Assembly: GCA_019637675.1 (NCBI GenBank)
Contig: JAHBVE010000001.1
Location: 558,001-622,000 of the forward strand
DNA length: 64,000 bases
Source of the DNA: Anaerolineales bacterium
GTDB taxonomy: Bacteria; Chloroflexota; Anaerolineae; Anaerolineales; UBA11579
Direction of reading: 5' to 3'
Positions 41,187 to 49,677 of this stretch are shown one piece after another. Made by a program: the position numbers and the translations under genes. Within the stretch, counting starts at the first letter, position 1. Every line of letters starts with the position of its first letter. The notes beneath the pieces are model-generated. The model saw only the letters and a list, made by a program, of their open reading frames with translations, did no database searches and was not told where the DNA came from.

Positions 41187-41987
41187 ATGAAACGCGTTCA
41201 ACTCGAGATCGTACTCGGCACCATCTTCGTCCTGCTCAGTGCGGCCATCGTCATCATCCTGGGCATCCGCGAGCCACAGCGCCTGGCTGACTATGTGCTG
41301 CAGCAGCGCGGCCGCCAGATTGAATTCGGCGCCGCCGTGTTCCAGAACAACTGCACTGAATGCCACGGCAGCCAGGGGCAGGGCATCACCGGCATTGCGC
41401 CCAGCCTGCGTGACGAGCACTTCTTCACCGAGCGCCTGGACGAGATCGGCTGGGGCAGCACCCTGGAGGACTACATCGTCTCCGTGGTCACCACCGGCCG
41501 CCAGGTGTCCACCCGCCCGCAGTATGTCGGCGGTGGCACCCCGGCCATGCCCACCTGGTCTGAGCGCTTCGGTGGCCCCCTGCGTGACGACCAGATCCGC
41601 GCCGTAGCCGCCTTCATCATGAACTTCGAGCAGTACGCCCTCGGCCAACTGCCCACCCCCGTGCCCATCGGCCCGGTGGTGGATGAGTCCACGCCCGAAG
41701 GCCGCGGCCAGGCCCTGTTCACCCAGGCCGGCTGTGTCGCCTGTCACACCATTCAGGGTATCAGCACCGCCACCGTCGGCCCGGCCCTGGATGGCCTGGC
41801 CAACCGTGCCGGCTCCATCGTCTCCGGCATGAGCGCTGAGGAGTACATCCACGAATCCATCGTGGACCCGAACGCTCACATCGTGAGCGGTTACTCGCCG
41901 GATGTGATGCCGCAGAACTTTGCTGAGATCCTGACGGAAGACCAGATCAACGACCTGGTAGCTTTCCTGATGGTTCGCACACAGTAA
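41187..41987 (+). CDS. Membrane-anchored di-heme cytochrome c of the bc operon
   Basis: 266 residues. One N-terminal anchor (7-26), then two cytochrome c domains with CTECH (56-60) and CVACH (183-187), each followed by a Met-containing ligand loop (TPAMPTW and DVMPQNF). Gene order makes it the terminal electron acceptor of the Rieske/b complex, in the place of c1 or cytochrome f. It lies 25 bases after cytochrome b. A 14-bp hairpin follows. Confidence 0.94.
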   Translation: MKRVQLEIVLGTIFVLLSAAIVIILGIREPQRLADYVLQQRGRQIEFGAAVFQNNCTECHGSQGQGITGIAPSLRDEHFFTERLDEIGWGSTLEDYIVSVVTTGRQVSTRPQYVGGGTPAMPTWSERFGGPLRDDQIRAVAAFIMNFEQYALGQLPTPVPIGPVVDESTPEGRGQALFTQAGCVACHTIQGISTATVGPALDGLANRAGSIVSGMSAEEYIHESIVDPNAHIVSGYSPDVMPQNFAEILTEDQINDLVAFLMVRTQ

Positions 41988-42008
41988 TCCGCACAAACAA
42001 CTTATGCC

Positions 42009-42039
42009 AAGCGCCCCTTCAAAACTTGAAGGGGCGCTT
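42009..42039 (+). terminator. Hairpin terminator after the bc operon
   Basis: AAGCGCCCCTTCAA (42009-42022) pairs with TTGAAGGGGCGCTT (42026-42039) around AAC. The following T-run is poor (GTGT), so it may terminate only partly and let transcription enter the next cytochrome gene. Confidence 0.75.
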
Positions 42040-42094
42040 GTGTATGCCCATGAGGCGCAAAAACACGGATGTTATACTGGCTATTCCCGCTGCA

Positions 42095-43039
42095 ATGAGA
42101 AGAATTCTGGCTTTCACCTTCTTTGCTCTGCTATCCATGCTGTGCCTGGTCGCCGCCGGGCGCGCCTGGACCGCCCAAGTGCTCGGCGACCCCGTGCGCG
42201 GCGGGCGCATCTACGATAACTGGGTCAGCATGACCGGCCGCACCGTGCCCGAGACCAGCCACCCGCTGTGGGATACGCAAGACAGCAACCGCCGCACCGG
42301 CGCCGTCACCTGGCTCTGCACCGAGTGCCACGGTTGGGACTACAAGGGCGCCGATGGCGCCTACGGCATGTTCTCCAACCACTACACCGGCTTTACCGGC
42401 ATCATGGGCATGGTGGGCGCCAGCCAGCAGGATGTGCTGATCTGGTTCAATGGCACCGCCAACACCGCCCATGACTTCAGCAGCTACTTTGACGCCACAG
42501 ATGTCATGGACCTGGTCGCATTCCTGCGCACCCGCCAGATCGACACCAACTTGATGATCGACCAGTTCACTGGCCGCTCGCTGGGTGACGCCCAGCGCGG
42601 CGTTGACTTGTACGAGGGTACTTGTGCCGGTTGCCACGGGGACGATGGCACCCAGGTCAACTTCGGCACCGAGGAAGAGCCCCTTTTCCTGGCAGACATG
42701 GCGGTGGTGGACCCGTGGCGCAGCGTGCACAAGATCCGCTTTGGCACGCCGGTTTCGCGCTTCATGCCCGCCACCGAGGAGCTGGGTTGGTCTCTAGGCC
42801 GTGTGGCCGATGTGCTGGCCTATGCCCAGACCCTGCAGCGGGGTAACCCCTCCCTGCGGCCCTTCAGTGCCGCCACCACCGGCCCGGTGCTGGAAAGCCA
42901 GGGCCGCATCCCTCCCCTGGTGTGGGCTTCGGCGGTATTGTTCCTCATCGTCCTGGCCGGCGCCGGGTATGACTATTACCAGCAGCGCAGCCAGGCCGCC
43001 AGCCCGCCCGCCAACGGCAAACCAAACCGCAAACATTGA
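42095..43039 (+). CDS. Exported di-heme cytochrome c with C-terminal membrane anchor
   Basis: 314 residues from ATG 42095. A signal peptide or anchor (1-27) is followed by two heme motifs, CTECH (75-79) and CAGCH (177-181). A C-terminal helix (about 273-296) ends in a basic tail. The first domain is longer than usual and carries many aromatic residues (GWDYKGADGAYGMFSNHYTGF). It probably acts as an electron carrier near the bc complex. TATACT (42073-42078) is a separate -10 candidate 16 bases before the ATG. A start at 42026 is open but lies upstream of this promoter. Confidence 0.85.
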   Translation: MRRILAFTFFALLSMLCLVAAGRAWTAQVLGDPVRGGRIYDNWVSMTGRTVPETSHPLWDTQDSNRRTGAVTWLCTECHGWDYKGADGAYGMFSNHYTGFTGIMGMVGASQQDVLIWFNGTANTAHDFSSYFDATDVMDLVAFLRTRQIDTNLMIDQFTGRSLGDAQRGVDLYEGTCAGCHGDDGTQVNFGTEEEPLFLADMAVVDPWRSVHKIRFGTPVSRFMPATEELGWSLGRVADVLAYAQTLQRGNPSLRPFSAATTGPVLESQGRIPPLVWASAVLFLIVLAGAGYDYYQQRSQAASPPANGKPNRKH

Positions 43040-43073
43040 GCCTGCTCTTAGCTGAGTTGGGTAGACTTTCCCT

Positions 43074-44468
43074 ATGAAATTGAAGCGCATCCATTGGCTC
43101 GCGCTGGCAGGCCTGCTGCTGGTGGCCCTGGGCGCCTACTACGCCGCCCAGACCCGCCAGGTGACCATATTGGCCGACGGCCGCGTACAGCAGATCAATA
43201 CCCGCGCCCTCACGGTCAGCGCCGCCCTGGGCGAGCTGGGCATCCGCCTGCACCGCGCCGATAGCGTGGCCCCCGCCCGCTGGATGCCGTTGCGCAGCGG
43301 CGTGGTCATCGCCGTCCAGCGCGCCAGCCGCGTCCAGGTGTTTGCTGGCGGCGCGCACTACGCCGCCACCACCAACGAGAAAGACGCCGCCGCAGTGTTG
43401 AGCGAGCTCGATATTGAGCTCGGCGATGCGGACAGCTTGCTGCTGGCCGGGCAGCCGCTGCCGGCGGGCAGCCTGCTGCCGGATGCCGCCGTCATCGTGC
43501 TCGAAGTGCGCCGCCCGCACACCGTCACCCTCCAGCTCGACGGGCAGACCCAGCAGTTCCAAAGCTCGGCGGGCACGCTGGGCGCCGCCCTGGCCGAGCA
43601 AAATATCCCGCTCAGCTTGGCTGACCAGCTAAGCCCTGCGCCCGAAACCCGCCTCGATGGCACACTGACCGCCACGCTGGTGCGCGCCCGCCCGCTTACC
43701 ATCACCCTGGGCGAGAGCAGCCTGGCGTTGCACAGCGCCGCCGCCACGGTGGGCGAGGCGCTGGCCCAGGCGGGCATTGCCCTGCAGGGTGAGGACTACA
43801 GCGAGCCGGCCGAAGACCAGCCCGTGCCGCAGGACGGCAGCATCCGCGTGGTGCGCGTCACCGAAACAGTGCAGTTGGTGCAGGAGATGATCCCGCATTC
43901 CACCGAGTGGCAGCCGGATGCGACCGCCGATCTCGACACCATCTCGGTCGTGCAATTGGGCCAGGATGGCGTGCAGGCCAGCCGCGTGCGCGTGCGCTAC
44001 GAAGACGGCGTGGAAGTCTTACGCCAGACCGAAGCCGAGCGCGTCCTCGTGCAGCCGCTGACCCAGATCAACGGCTACGGCACCAACATCGTCATCCGCA
44101 CCGCCGTGGTGGACGGCGTCACCATCGAGTACTACCGCGCCGTGCAGGTCTTCGCCACCTCGTATTCGCCGTGCCGCTCCGGCGTACCCAACCAATGCTT
44201 CCACGGCACCTCGCTGGGCGCCGGCTCGCCGCGCCGCGGCATCATCGCCACCTGGTACAACTGGTTCATCGCCTTGGGCGGGCATTCCGTCTATGTGCCC
44301 GGCTATGGCGCCGGCATCATCGCCGATGTGGGCGCCTACCGTGACCGCAGCGTGCCCTGGATCGATCTGGCCTTCACCGACGCCGACTACGAGCCCTGGG
44401 CCACCTACGTCACGCTGTACTTCACCACCCCCGTACCGCCAGACGTACCTATGGTGTGGCCTCCATAA
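43074..44468 (+). CDS. Cell-wall protein with DUF348/G5 repeats and a 3D-like domain
   Basis: 464 residues. An N-terminal anchor (6-24) precedes three ubiquitin-like DUF348 repeats (around 30-85, 90-145 and 155-260), each with an 'AALxELGI' helix. A G5 domain (about 268-345: QEMIPHSTEW, VRVRYEDGVEVLRQTEAERV) follows. The C-terminal ~110 residues (VFATSYSPCRSG, GHSVYVPGYGAGIIADVGA, WIDLAFTDADY) resemble the 3D domain of resuscitation-factor-like and lytic transglycosylase proteins. A role in peptidoglycan remodelling is likely. TAGACT (43062-43067) lies 6 bases before the ATG. Confidence 0.85.
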   Translation: MKLKRIHWLALAGLLLVALGAYYAAQTRQVTILADGRVQQINTRALTVSAALGELGIRLHRADSVAPARWMPLRSGVVIAVQRASRVQVFAGGAHYAATTNEKDAAAVLSELDIELGDADSLLLAGQPLPAGSLLPDAAVIVLEVRRPHTVTLQLDGQTQQFQSSAGTLGAALAEQNIPLSLADQLSPAPETRLDGTLTATLVRARPLTITLGESSLALHSAAATVGEALAQAGIALQGEDYSEPAEDQPVPQDGSIRVVRVTETVQLVQEMIPHSTEWQPDATADLDTISVVQLGQDGVQASRVRVRYEDGVEVLRQTEAERVLVQPLTQINGYGTNIVIRTAVVDGVTIEYYRAVQVFATSYSPCRSGVPNQCFHGTSLGAGSPRRGIIATWYNWFIALGGHSVYVPGYGAGIIADVGAYRDRSVPWIDLAFTDADYEPWATYVTLYFTTPVPPDVPMVWPP

Positions 44469-44475
44469 CCCCTCG

Positions 44476-44542
44476 TGTCATCCTGAGCGGGTTTATACGG
44501 CAGTACCAGGACGCAGGTGCCAGACCAGCGAAGGAGCCTCGT
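44476..44542. repeat. Partial GTCATCC-type dispersed repeat
   Basis: GTCATCCTGAGCG at the left and CAGCGAAGGAGCCTCG at the right match the same class of intergenic element as at 8270 and 37024, but I see no inverted right end. The remaining ~100 bases up to the ksgA promoter are pyrimidine-rich (TTTCATCCTCCTTCATCC) and hold no gene. Confidence 0.5.
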
Positions 44543-44635
44543 TGGCATATCTTCTGTTCGGCGCGTGAAGTCCCTGTACGCGGCGCGGAGTGAATTAGTC
44601 CCTTTCATCCTCCTTCATCCTTTATTCTTCATCCT

Positions 44636-44641
44636 TATAAT
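44636..44641 (+). promoter_or_regulatory. ksgA -10 box, leaderless start
   Basis: TATAAT ends 6 bases before the ksgA ATG at 44648. The predicted transcription start falls on or next to the A of the ATG. No ribosome site could fit. Confidence 0.7.
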
Positions 44642-44647
44642 TACCCC

Positions 44648-45469
44648 ATGCTTCCGCCCCTCAACATTCCCGCGCTGCTGCGCGCCCATGGCCTGCGCCC
44701 CAACAAACGCCTCGGCCAGAACTTCCTCGTGGATGAGAGCCACCTGGCGGCCATCGTGAGCGCCGCCGGCGTGGCCCCGGGCGATGAAGTCCTCGAGATC
44801 GGCGCCGGCCTCGGCTCGCTGACCCGCCACCTGGCCGCCGCGGCCGGCCGCGTGCTGGCCGTGGAGCTCGACGCCGCGCTGCTGCCCGCCCTGCAAAGCA
44901 GCCTGCAGGGCTTCGACAATGTGCAGGTCCTGCACGCCGACATCTTCGACGTGCACATCGGCCAGCATTTCACGCAAGATGGCTTTCTGGTGGTCGCCAA
45001 CATCCCGTACTATCTGACCTCCAACCTCATCCGTCACCTGCTCGAGAGCCGCCCGCGGCCGGCCCGCCTGGCCCTCACCGTTCAGCTTGAAGTGGCCCAG
45101 CGCGCCTGCGCCAGCGCACCCGACCTCTCGTTGCTGGCGCTCAGCGTGCAACTGTACGGGCAGCCGCGCCTGGCGCACCACATCCCCGCCGGCGCCTTCT
45201 ACCCGGCCCCCAATGTCGACTCGGCCCTGCTGCTCATCGAGCTCGATGAGCAGCCTAAGCTGCCCTGGGAGCAGATCGACCCCTTCTTCCGTATCGCCAA
45301 GGCCGCCTTCGCCCAGAAACGCAAAACGCTGGCCAATTCATTGGCCAGCGTGTGGGGCAAGGCGCAGGCGGCCAGCCGCCTCGAGGCGGCTGGCATCGAC
45401 CCTATGCGCCGCCCGCAGACCCTCACGCTGGAGGAGTGGGGGCGGCTGGTGGCCGCTGCTACTTCGTAA
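44648..45469 (+). CDS. ksgA: 16S rRNA dimethyladenosine transferase (KsgA/RsmA)
   Basis: 273 residues. NKRLGQNFLVDESHLAAIV, the SAM loop VLEIGAGLGSLTRHLA, VANIPYYLTSNLI (catalytic NIPY motif) and PAPNVDSALLLIEL are diagnostic. The C-terminal domain (AFAQKRKTLANSLA) is complete. It dimethylates two adjacent adenines in helix 45 of 16S rRNA. It is convergent with the next gene, with two bases between stops. Confidence 0.97.
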   Translation: MLPPLNIPALLRAHGLRPNKRLGQNFLVDESHLAAIVSAAGVAPGDEVLEIGAGLGSLTRHLAAAAGRVLAVELDAALLPALQSSLQGFDNVQVLHADIFDVHIGQHFTQDGFLVVANIPYYLTSNLIRHLLESRPRPARLALTVQLEVAQRACASAPDLSLLALSVQLYGQPRLAHHIPAGAFYPAPNVDSALLLIELDEQPKLPWEQIDPFFRIAKAAFAQKRKTLANSLASVWGKAQAASRLEAAGIDPMRRPQTLTLEEWGRLVAAATS

Positions 45470-45471
45470 CG

Positions 45472-47481
45472 CTACTCACCGCAGAACTGCGCCGCCAAAA
45501 AGCGGTTTCCTGCGTCTACAGCTTCGTTCCCGCTGGCTTGTTTACCCTCAAAGATCGTGCAGGCTTGCAGTTTATAGAAGGGGTCCGCGCTCATGAGTGC
45601 GATTAGCTCCCCGGCTCGAGCATCCTCGCCCAGGTAGGCATAAGCCTGAATAAAAGGCATCCATTCGATAGGATCGTATGGCGCATATCCGCCTGCACTC
45701 GCAGCCTCGGCCAAGGCCGCTACGCGCTCCCAGTCCTCAAACTGCCGCGCCAGCGCGGCCTGCTGGTAGAAGTAGCACCAGTTCTCCTCCACCGCGCTTG
45801 TTCTCAGTACCTCGGTGAACATCTCGTACTGGATCGCATCCGTCTCCAGAATATTGGATGTAGACGAATACGGCGCAGCCAGCGCGATCAGTGGGTCATC
45901 GTAAATGGACAGTTCGATCTGCGCCGCGTCGATCAGCCTCAAGCAAGATGACGTAGTGGGCATGCTGAACAGCAGCAGCTTGTTGTAGTCATGCCGGATG
46001 ATCATGGAGCGCTGGTCTTTTTCATACGGCGCTTTCAGCATGATATTGCGCAGAATGTCCCGGTTGAGCACCTCGGCCGACAAGCTGATCGTGCTGTCGG
46101 AAGGCTCTCGATAAATTAGATTAGCCGGCGACCAGATGAAGTATCCTTCGTAGATCGGCGCCGTTCGGAAGCCCGTCAGGGTCGTGCCGTCCTGCAGATC
46201 AGGAGCACGCCAGATCATGTTCTGCCAAAAGCGCTGCGTCTCCGTCCACTCCATCGAGAAGCGCACATTGTTGGCATACTGGATAGAAACCGACAAGAAG
46301 AGCAGGGTCGCCAGCATGGCCGCGCGCAGTTTTCGGTTTGCTTGCAAACTAGCCATGCCCGCCAGGAAGATTGCCACGCCCACGGACGAAGCCAGCGAGA
46401 ACCGGCTGAAGAACGGGAAGGTCACTTCGCGCTGGGCCAGGTTGATCGGCACCAGGCACAACAAGGCGGCGGCCAAACCCAGCAGCGCAAAGGTCAGCAT
46501 ATCCTTCCGAGTCTTGGGCTGATCGGGCAGGGCGTCTGGCTCCTCGGCCCTCAGGTAGAAAAGCAGCAGCGCTACACTGACCAGGCCAAGCAGGACTGCG
46601 ATCAGGAACTCTGTGGCGCTGATCCTTGCCGCCATGTACGCCAGCGGCGTCACAAATGCGCCCAGTACCACTTCGCTGACGTCCACGATGAACCGCCTGG
46701 CGATCTCTGCAAACGATTGCAGCCACGAAGCCGAAAGGCTTTCGTACAAGAATGCGGTGGATGTATTGCTTCTCTGGCTGGTAAAGAAAAACAAACGCCA
46801 GAACACGAACGCGATCGGTGCCACCAAAAATGGGCACAATTGCCAAAGTACACGCTTGGCCTTCGTCACCAGACTGCCCTTTGCGGGCCACAGGATGAAG
46901 CCGAGGAAGAGAAAGCGATACGCCTCGGCGCCGACGTAATACTCCATGAACAGATAGCTGGTGAAGGCCAGGCCGCTGGCCAGCATGAAATAGATGAGCT
47001 TGGCTGTCTTTTTGGTTTCCAGGTACTTTATGCTCAGATAGAGGGAAAACACCATGGCGACCACGGTGAGTTGTAGGGCCATGTAATCCATGCCATTAGG
47101 CTGTTCAAGAAAGCCCGGATACACGAGGAACAGGGCCGCCGCAACTGTGCAAAACGCCCGGCGCTCTTTCCATATCAACTGCAGGGTCAGGAAAAGACCC
47201 AGCGCCCCGGCCAGTCTCACTAGGACCGACAGATAAAAGTACGCGCCAACGTTGGTCTTGAGCACTGAGTACAAAATGAAATACAGGATGCCTCTGAGAG
47301 GGCGGTCAATGATGAAGATATCCCAGAATTGAGCCGCGCCGTAGTTGACCCCGCCGTACAGCAAATACCAGTCATCCGAGAAGAATCCGAACTGAGTGGA
47401 TTTGCCCAGATAGGCAATGGCTGCGAGGGCAGCCAGAAACAGGATAGCCAGTGCAGATCGGCGTTTGGTCAATATTTTCAT
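45472..47481 (-). CDS. Large polytopic membrane protein, glycosyltransferase-like
   Basis: 669 residues. Eleven or so hydrophobic helices occupy residues 10-400. The first outer loop FGFFSDDWYLLYGGVNYGAAQFWDIFIIDRPLRG has an acidic DDW motif as in GT-C/PMT-like enzymes. Residues 400-669 are soluble and end in helical TPR-like segments (FEDWERVAALAEAASAGGY, FIQAYAYLGEDARAGELIALM). It probably transfers sugar to a surface polymer. Codon use is more AT-rich and less biased than in the neighbours, so it may have been acquired. Confidence 0.65.
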   Translation of the reverse strand: MKILTKRRSALAILFLAALAAIAYLGKSTQFGFFSDDWYLLYGGVNYGAAQFWDIFIIDRPLRGILYFILYSVLKTNVGAYFYLSVLVRLAGALGLFLTLQLIWKERRAFCTVAAALFLVYPGFLEQPNGMDYMALQLTVVAMVFSLYLSIKYLETKKTAKLIYFMLASGLAFTSYLFMEYYVGAEAYRFLFLGFILWPAKGSLVTKAKRVLWQLCPFLVAPIAFVFWRLFFFTSQRSNTSTAFLYESLSASWLQSFAEIARRFIVDVSEVVLGAFVTPLAYMAARISATEFLIAVLLGLVSVALLLFYLRAEEPDALPDQPKTRKDMLTFALLGLAAALLCLVPINLAQREVTFPFFSRFSLASSVGVAIFLAGMASLQANRKLRAAMLATLLFLSVSIQYANNVRFSMEWTETQRFWQNMIWRAPDLQDGTTLTGFRTAPIYEGYFIWSPANLIYREPSDSTISLSAEVLNRDILRNIMLKAPYEKDQRSMIIRHDYNKLLLFSMPTTSSCLRLIDAAQIELSIYDDPLIALAAPYSSTSNILETDAIQYEMFTEVLRTSAVEENWCYFYQQAALARQFEDWERVAALAEAASAGGYAPYDPIEWMPFIQAYAYLGEDARAGELIALMSADPFYKLQACTIFEGKQASGNEAVDAGNRFLAAQFCGE

Positions 47482-47555
47482 TGGTTGGCGCCCTTTAGCT
47501 CACGAAATTGTCAACCAAACGCCTTGGCTGCGCGATGGATGAACCCAGTATACAT

Positions 47556-48350
47556 TCAGCTGGGTCGCGCCGAATCGACCTCTTTCACCACCGCCAGCAT
47601 CTCGGCGTGCAGCCCCGGGCTCGCCGCCAGCACCCCGTTCTGCTGGCGCAATATCTCCGCCTGGCCCAGCACCCCCGTCGCCACGCCGCCGGCCTCGCGC
47701 ACCAGCAGGGCGCCCGCCGCCAGGTCCCACGCGCTCAGCTTGAGCTGCCAGTACCCATCCAGGCGGCCGGCCGCCACATAGCACAGGTCCAGGGCGGCTG
47801 AGCCCAGGCGGCGCACGCCCTGGCTCAGCATCGAAAAGCGCTGGAACTCGGCAAAGTTGTTGCGCGGGTTGGTGCGCACATCGTAGGGGAAGCCGGTCAC
47901 CAGCAAACTCTCACGCAGCGAGGGTGGGTTGGTCACTTGCATCGGCTTGCCGTTCAGCCAGGCGCCCTGGCCGCGCTCACCGCTGAACAGCTCGTTGCTC
48001 ATTGGGTCAAACACGGCCGCCAGCTCCAGTTGGCCGCCGTGCTCATAGGCGATCGAAACGCAGAACAGCGGCATGCCGTGCGCATAGTTCAGCGTGCCGT
48101 CCAATGGGTCGATGTACCATACGTGCTCGGCGCTGCCGCTGCGCTCGCCGCTCTCCTCGCTGAAGATGCTGTGCTCGGGGAACTGGCGCATGATCTCGCC
48201 CAGCAGCAGGGCCTCAGAGGCGCGGTCCACCTCGGTCACCAGGTCGGCCTCGCCCTTGTAGTCGATATGGTGCTGCTGGCCGTAGCCAGCCCGCAGGATC
48301 TCGCCGGCGCGCCGCGCCAAGTCTTCTATGTAAGCCAGGGTAGGTTGCAT
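47556..48350 (-). CDS. Inositol monophosphatase-family protein
   Basis: 264 residues. The metal motifs are complete: EADLVTEVDRASE, IFSEESGE, WYIDPLDGTLNYAHG and the later SAWDLAAGALLVREAGG. It acts on inositol phosphate, fructose bisphosphate or a 3'-phosphoadenosine nucleotide; the SEESGE and short LDG loops favour inositol- or histidinol-type phosphatases. TATAAC on the minus strand (48362-48357) ends 6 bases before the ATG, another leaderless candidate. Confidence 0.9.
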   Translation of the reverse strand: MQPTLAYIEDLARRAGEILRAGYGQQHHIDYKGEADLVTEVDRASEALLLGEIMRQFPEHSIFSEESGERSGSAEHVWYIDPLDGTLNYAHGMPLFCVSIAYEHGGQLELAAVFDPMSNELFSGERGQGAWLNGKPMQVTNPPSLRESLLVTGFPYDVRTNPRNNFAEFQRFSMLSQGVRRLGSAALDLCYVAAGRLDGYWQLKLSAWDLAAGALLVREAGGVATGVLGQAEILRQQNGVLAASPGLHAEMLAVVKEVDSARPS

Positions 48351-48846
48351 GCGCTGGTTATACCATCCATGCGCGCCGCTCCGTCCAGCCGCTTGACAAA
48401 CCTGCTGAGTTGTTCGCGCGATCCAATGTTTTGAGTATCATGCTGCCTCTGCGGTCAGGTAGGCCGCAAGGCGAAGTTTCAGGGAGGAAAAGTTGTTAGT
48501 AATAAGTTTTAACCCCCACCCAGTTTTGCACATAATAACTTTTACCGAATCGCGTAGGGATGCACTGCCCAGCTGTGCATCCCGAGCGCAGCGCTGTATC
48601 TATTGGGGCTGTGTTAAGCACCTTGAACTATTAACTGTCGTTAAAAACTTGGGGGGCGGCCATTTTGACATGATGATGATTAATAGTTATCTATGAACAA
48701 GGGACATTATGCAGGCTTGCATATTGGCAACTGGTGTTTCCCGAGCGCAGCGAGGGATCCTCGGCCATGCACATTGCGCGCAACCGTGCATCCCGAGCGC
48801 AGCGAGGGATCCTCGCTGGTGTTTAGCTGAAACCAGGCAAGGATTA
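48351..48846. other. Gene-poor 0.5-kb gap with repeats
   Basis: No gene can be supported with confidence. A 25-bp sequence beginning TCCCGAGCGCAGCGAGGG occurs identically at 48739-48763 and 48791-48815, and a partial copy lies at 48580-48594. A 67-codon frame opens at TTG 48493 after a good GGGAGGAAAAG ribosome site, but its product (Cys- and His-containing, no known motif) crosses a repeat and is not convincing. A TTGACA lies at 48393-48398 with no clear -10 at standard spacing. Confidence 0.6.
48739..48815. repeat. Two identical 25-bp direct repeats
   Basis: Copies at 48739-48763 and 48791-48815, 52 bases apart, are identical. The shared core CCGAGCGCAGCG also occurs near 48581 and resembles 'GAGCGCAGCGA' intergenic repeats of other genomes. 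Only two copies with one 27-base gap, so not a CRISPR. Confidence 0.85.
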
Positions 48847-49476
48847 CTAGAACTGACCGCGCGCCTCTTTGGCCAGCTGCTCAAAATACTGGTTCAGGAA
48901 TTCCTGGCGCTGCGCCCCGATCGCCTTGGCCGTCGGCGTGTTCAGCCGCTCAATGATCTTGCTCAGCTTGAACAAGTACTCATGATACGAGCTGTGGGTT
49001 TCGCCCTCGGCCTTCTCGCCCGTCTGCATGAAGTGCTCAGACGGCTCAGCAAAGAACGGCCACTCCATCACCACGTCGTAGGCCAGGGTACGCGCCACGC
49101 CGTATGCGCCGATCACATCCAGCTTGTCGGCGTCGAACACCACCTTGGCCTCCAGCGTCTCCGGGCGCTCGGTACCGCGGAAGCGGTGAGCGCGAATGCA
49201 GTGCTGCACCGCCGCGATCCGCTCCGGCGGCCAGCCCTCGGCCGCCAACACCTCGGCGGCGAACTCGGCGCCGCTCTCCTGGTGGTCGGCCCGCGTCTCG
49301 CCGCCGGTCTGGCCGCTGGCGTCGTGCAGCAGCACCGCCGCCCGCACGATCTCGATGTCCGCCCCCTCACGCTCGGCCAGGTGTTCGGCCGCCCGCAGGA
49401 CGCGCAAAATATGATCGAAGCCATGCACCGGGTCGTAAGCAGGGTACCAGGCGCGGGCTTGATCGATGGTAGGCAT
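48847..49476 (-). CDS. HD-domain phosphohydrolase
   Basis: 209 residues. Metal residues: His in PVHGFDHILRVLRAAEHLA, the HD pair in VRAAVLLHDASG, His in AVQHCIRAHRF and Asp in VVFDADKLDVIGAYGVART. The order H...HD...H...D fits uncharacterised HD hydrolases acting on nucleotides. No other domain is present. A stretch of about 65 residues after the core is helical. The substrate is unknown. Confidence 0.88.
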   Translation of the reverse strand: MPTIDQARAWYPAYDPVHGFDHILRVLRAAEHLAEREGADIEIVRAAVLLHDASGQTGGETRADHQESGAEFAAEVLAAEGWPPERIAAVQHCIRAHRFRGTERPETLEAKVVFDADKLDVIGAYGVARTLAYDVVMEWPFFAEPSEHFMQTGEKAEGETHSSYHEYLFKLSKIIERLNTPTAKAIGAQRQEFLNQYFEQLAKEARGQF

Positions 49477-49494
49477 AAAGGAGGGTCTCGTTTC

Positions 49495-49677
49495 TCAGCG
49501 GGCGATGTAGTAGATAACGCCCAGCAGTATAACGCCAACCACTCCGAAGAAAACGGCGCGCATGGCCAGTTTGATGATGGCGCGCAGCACAACCACCGAC
49601 AGGCCAATGATCAGGATCAAGGCCAGCAGGGCGTACGGCGCGGGCATGCCGCTAAACAGGTTTTGAAGAAGGCTCAT
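49495..49677 (-). CDS. 60-residue membrane protein overlapping hutI
   Basis: MSLLQNLFSG begins it, with two hydrophobic helices (YALLALILIIGLSVVVLRAIIKLA and AVFFGVVGVILLGVIYYIA) separated by a short basic turn. Its start lies 26 bases inside the end of hutI, so translation is probably coupled to it. The frame continues open upstream, but the hydrophobic domain starts here. No family recognised. A weak purine-rich site only. Confidence 0.55.
   Translation of the reverse strand: MSLLQNLFSGMPAPYALLALILIIGLSVVVLRAIIKLAMRAVFFGVVGVILLGVIYYIAR

Noticed and set aside
48739..48815. CRISPR-like pair of 25-bp direct repeats
   Set aside because: Only two identical copies and one 27-base gap; matches the dispersed intergenic repeat class.
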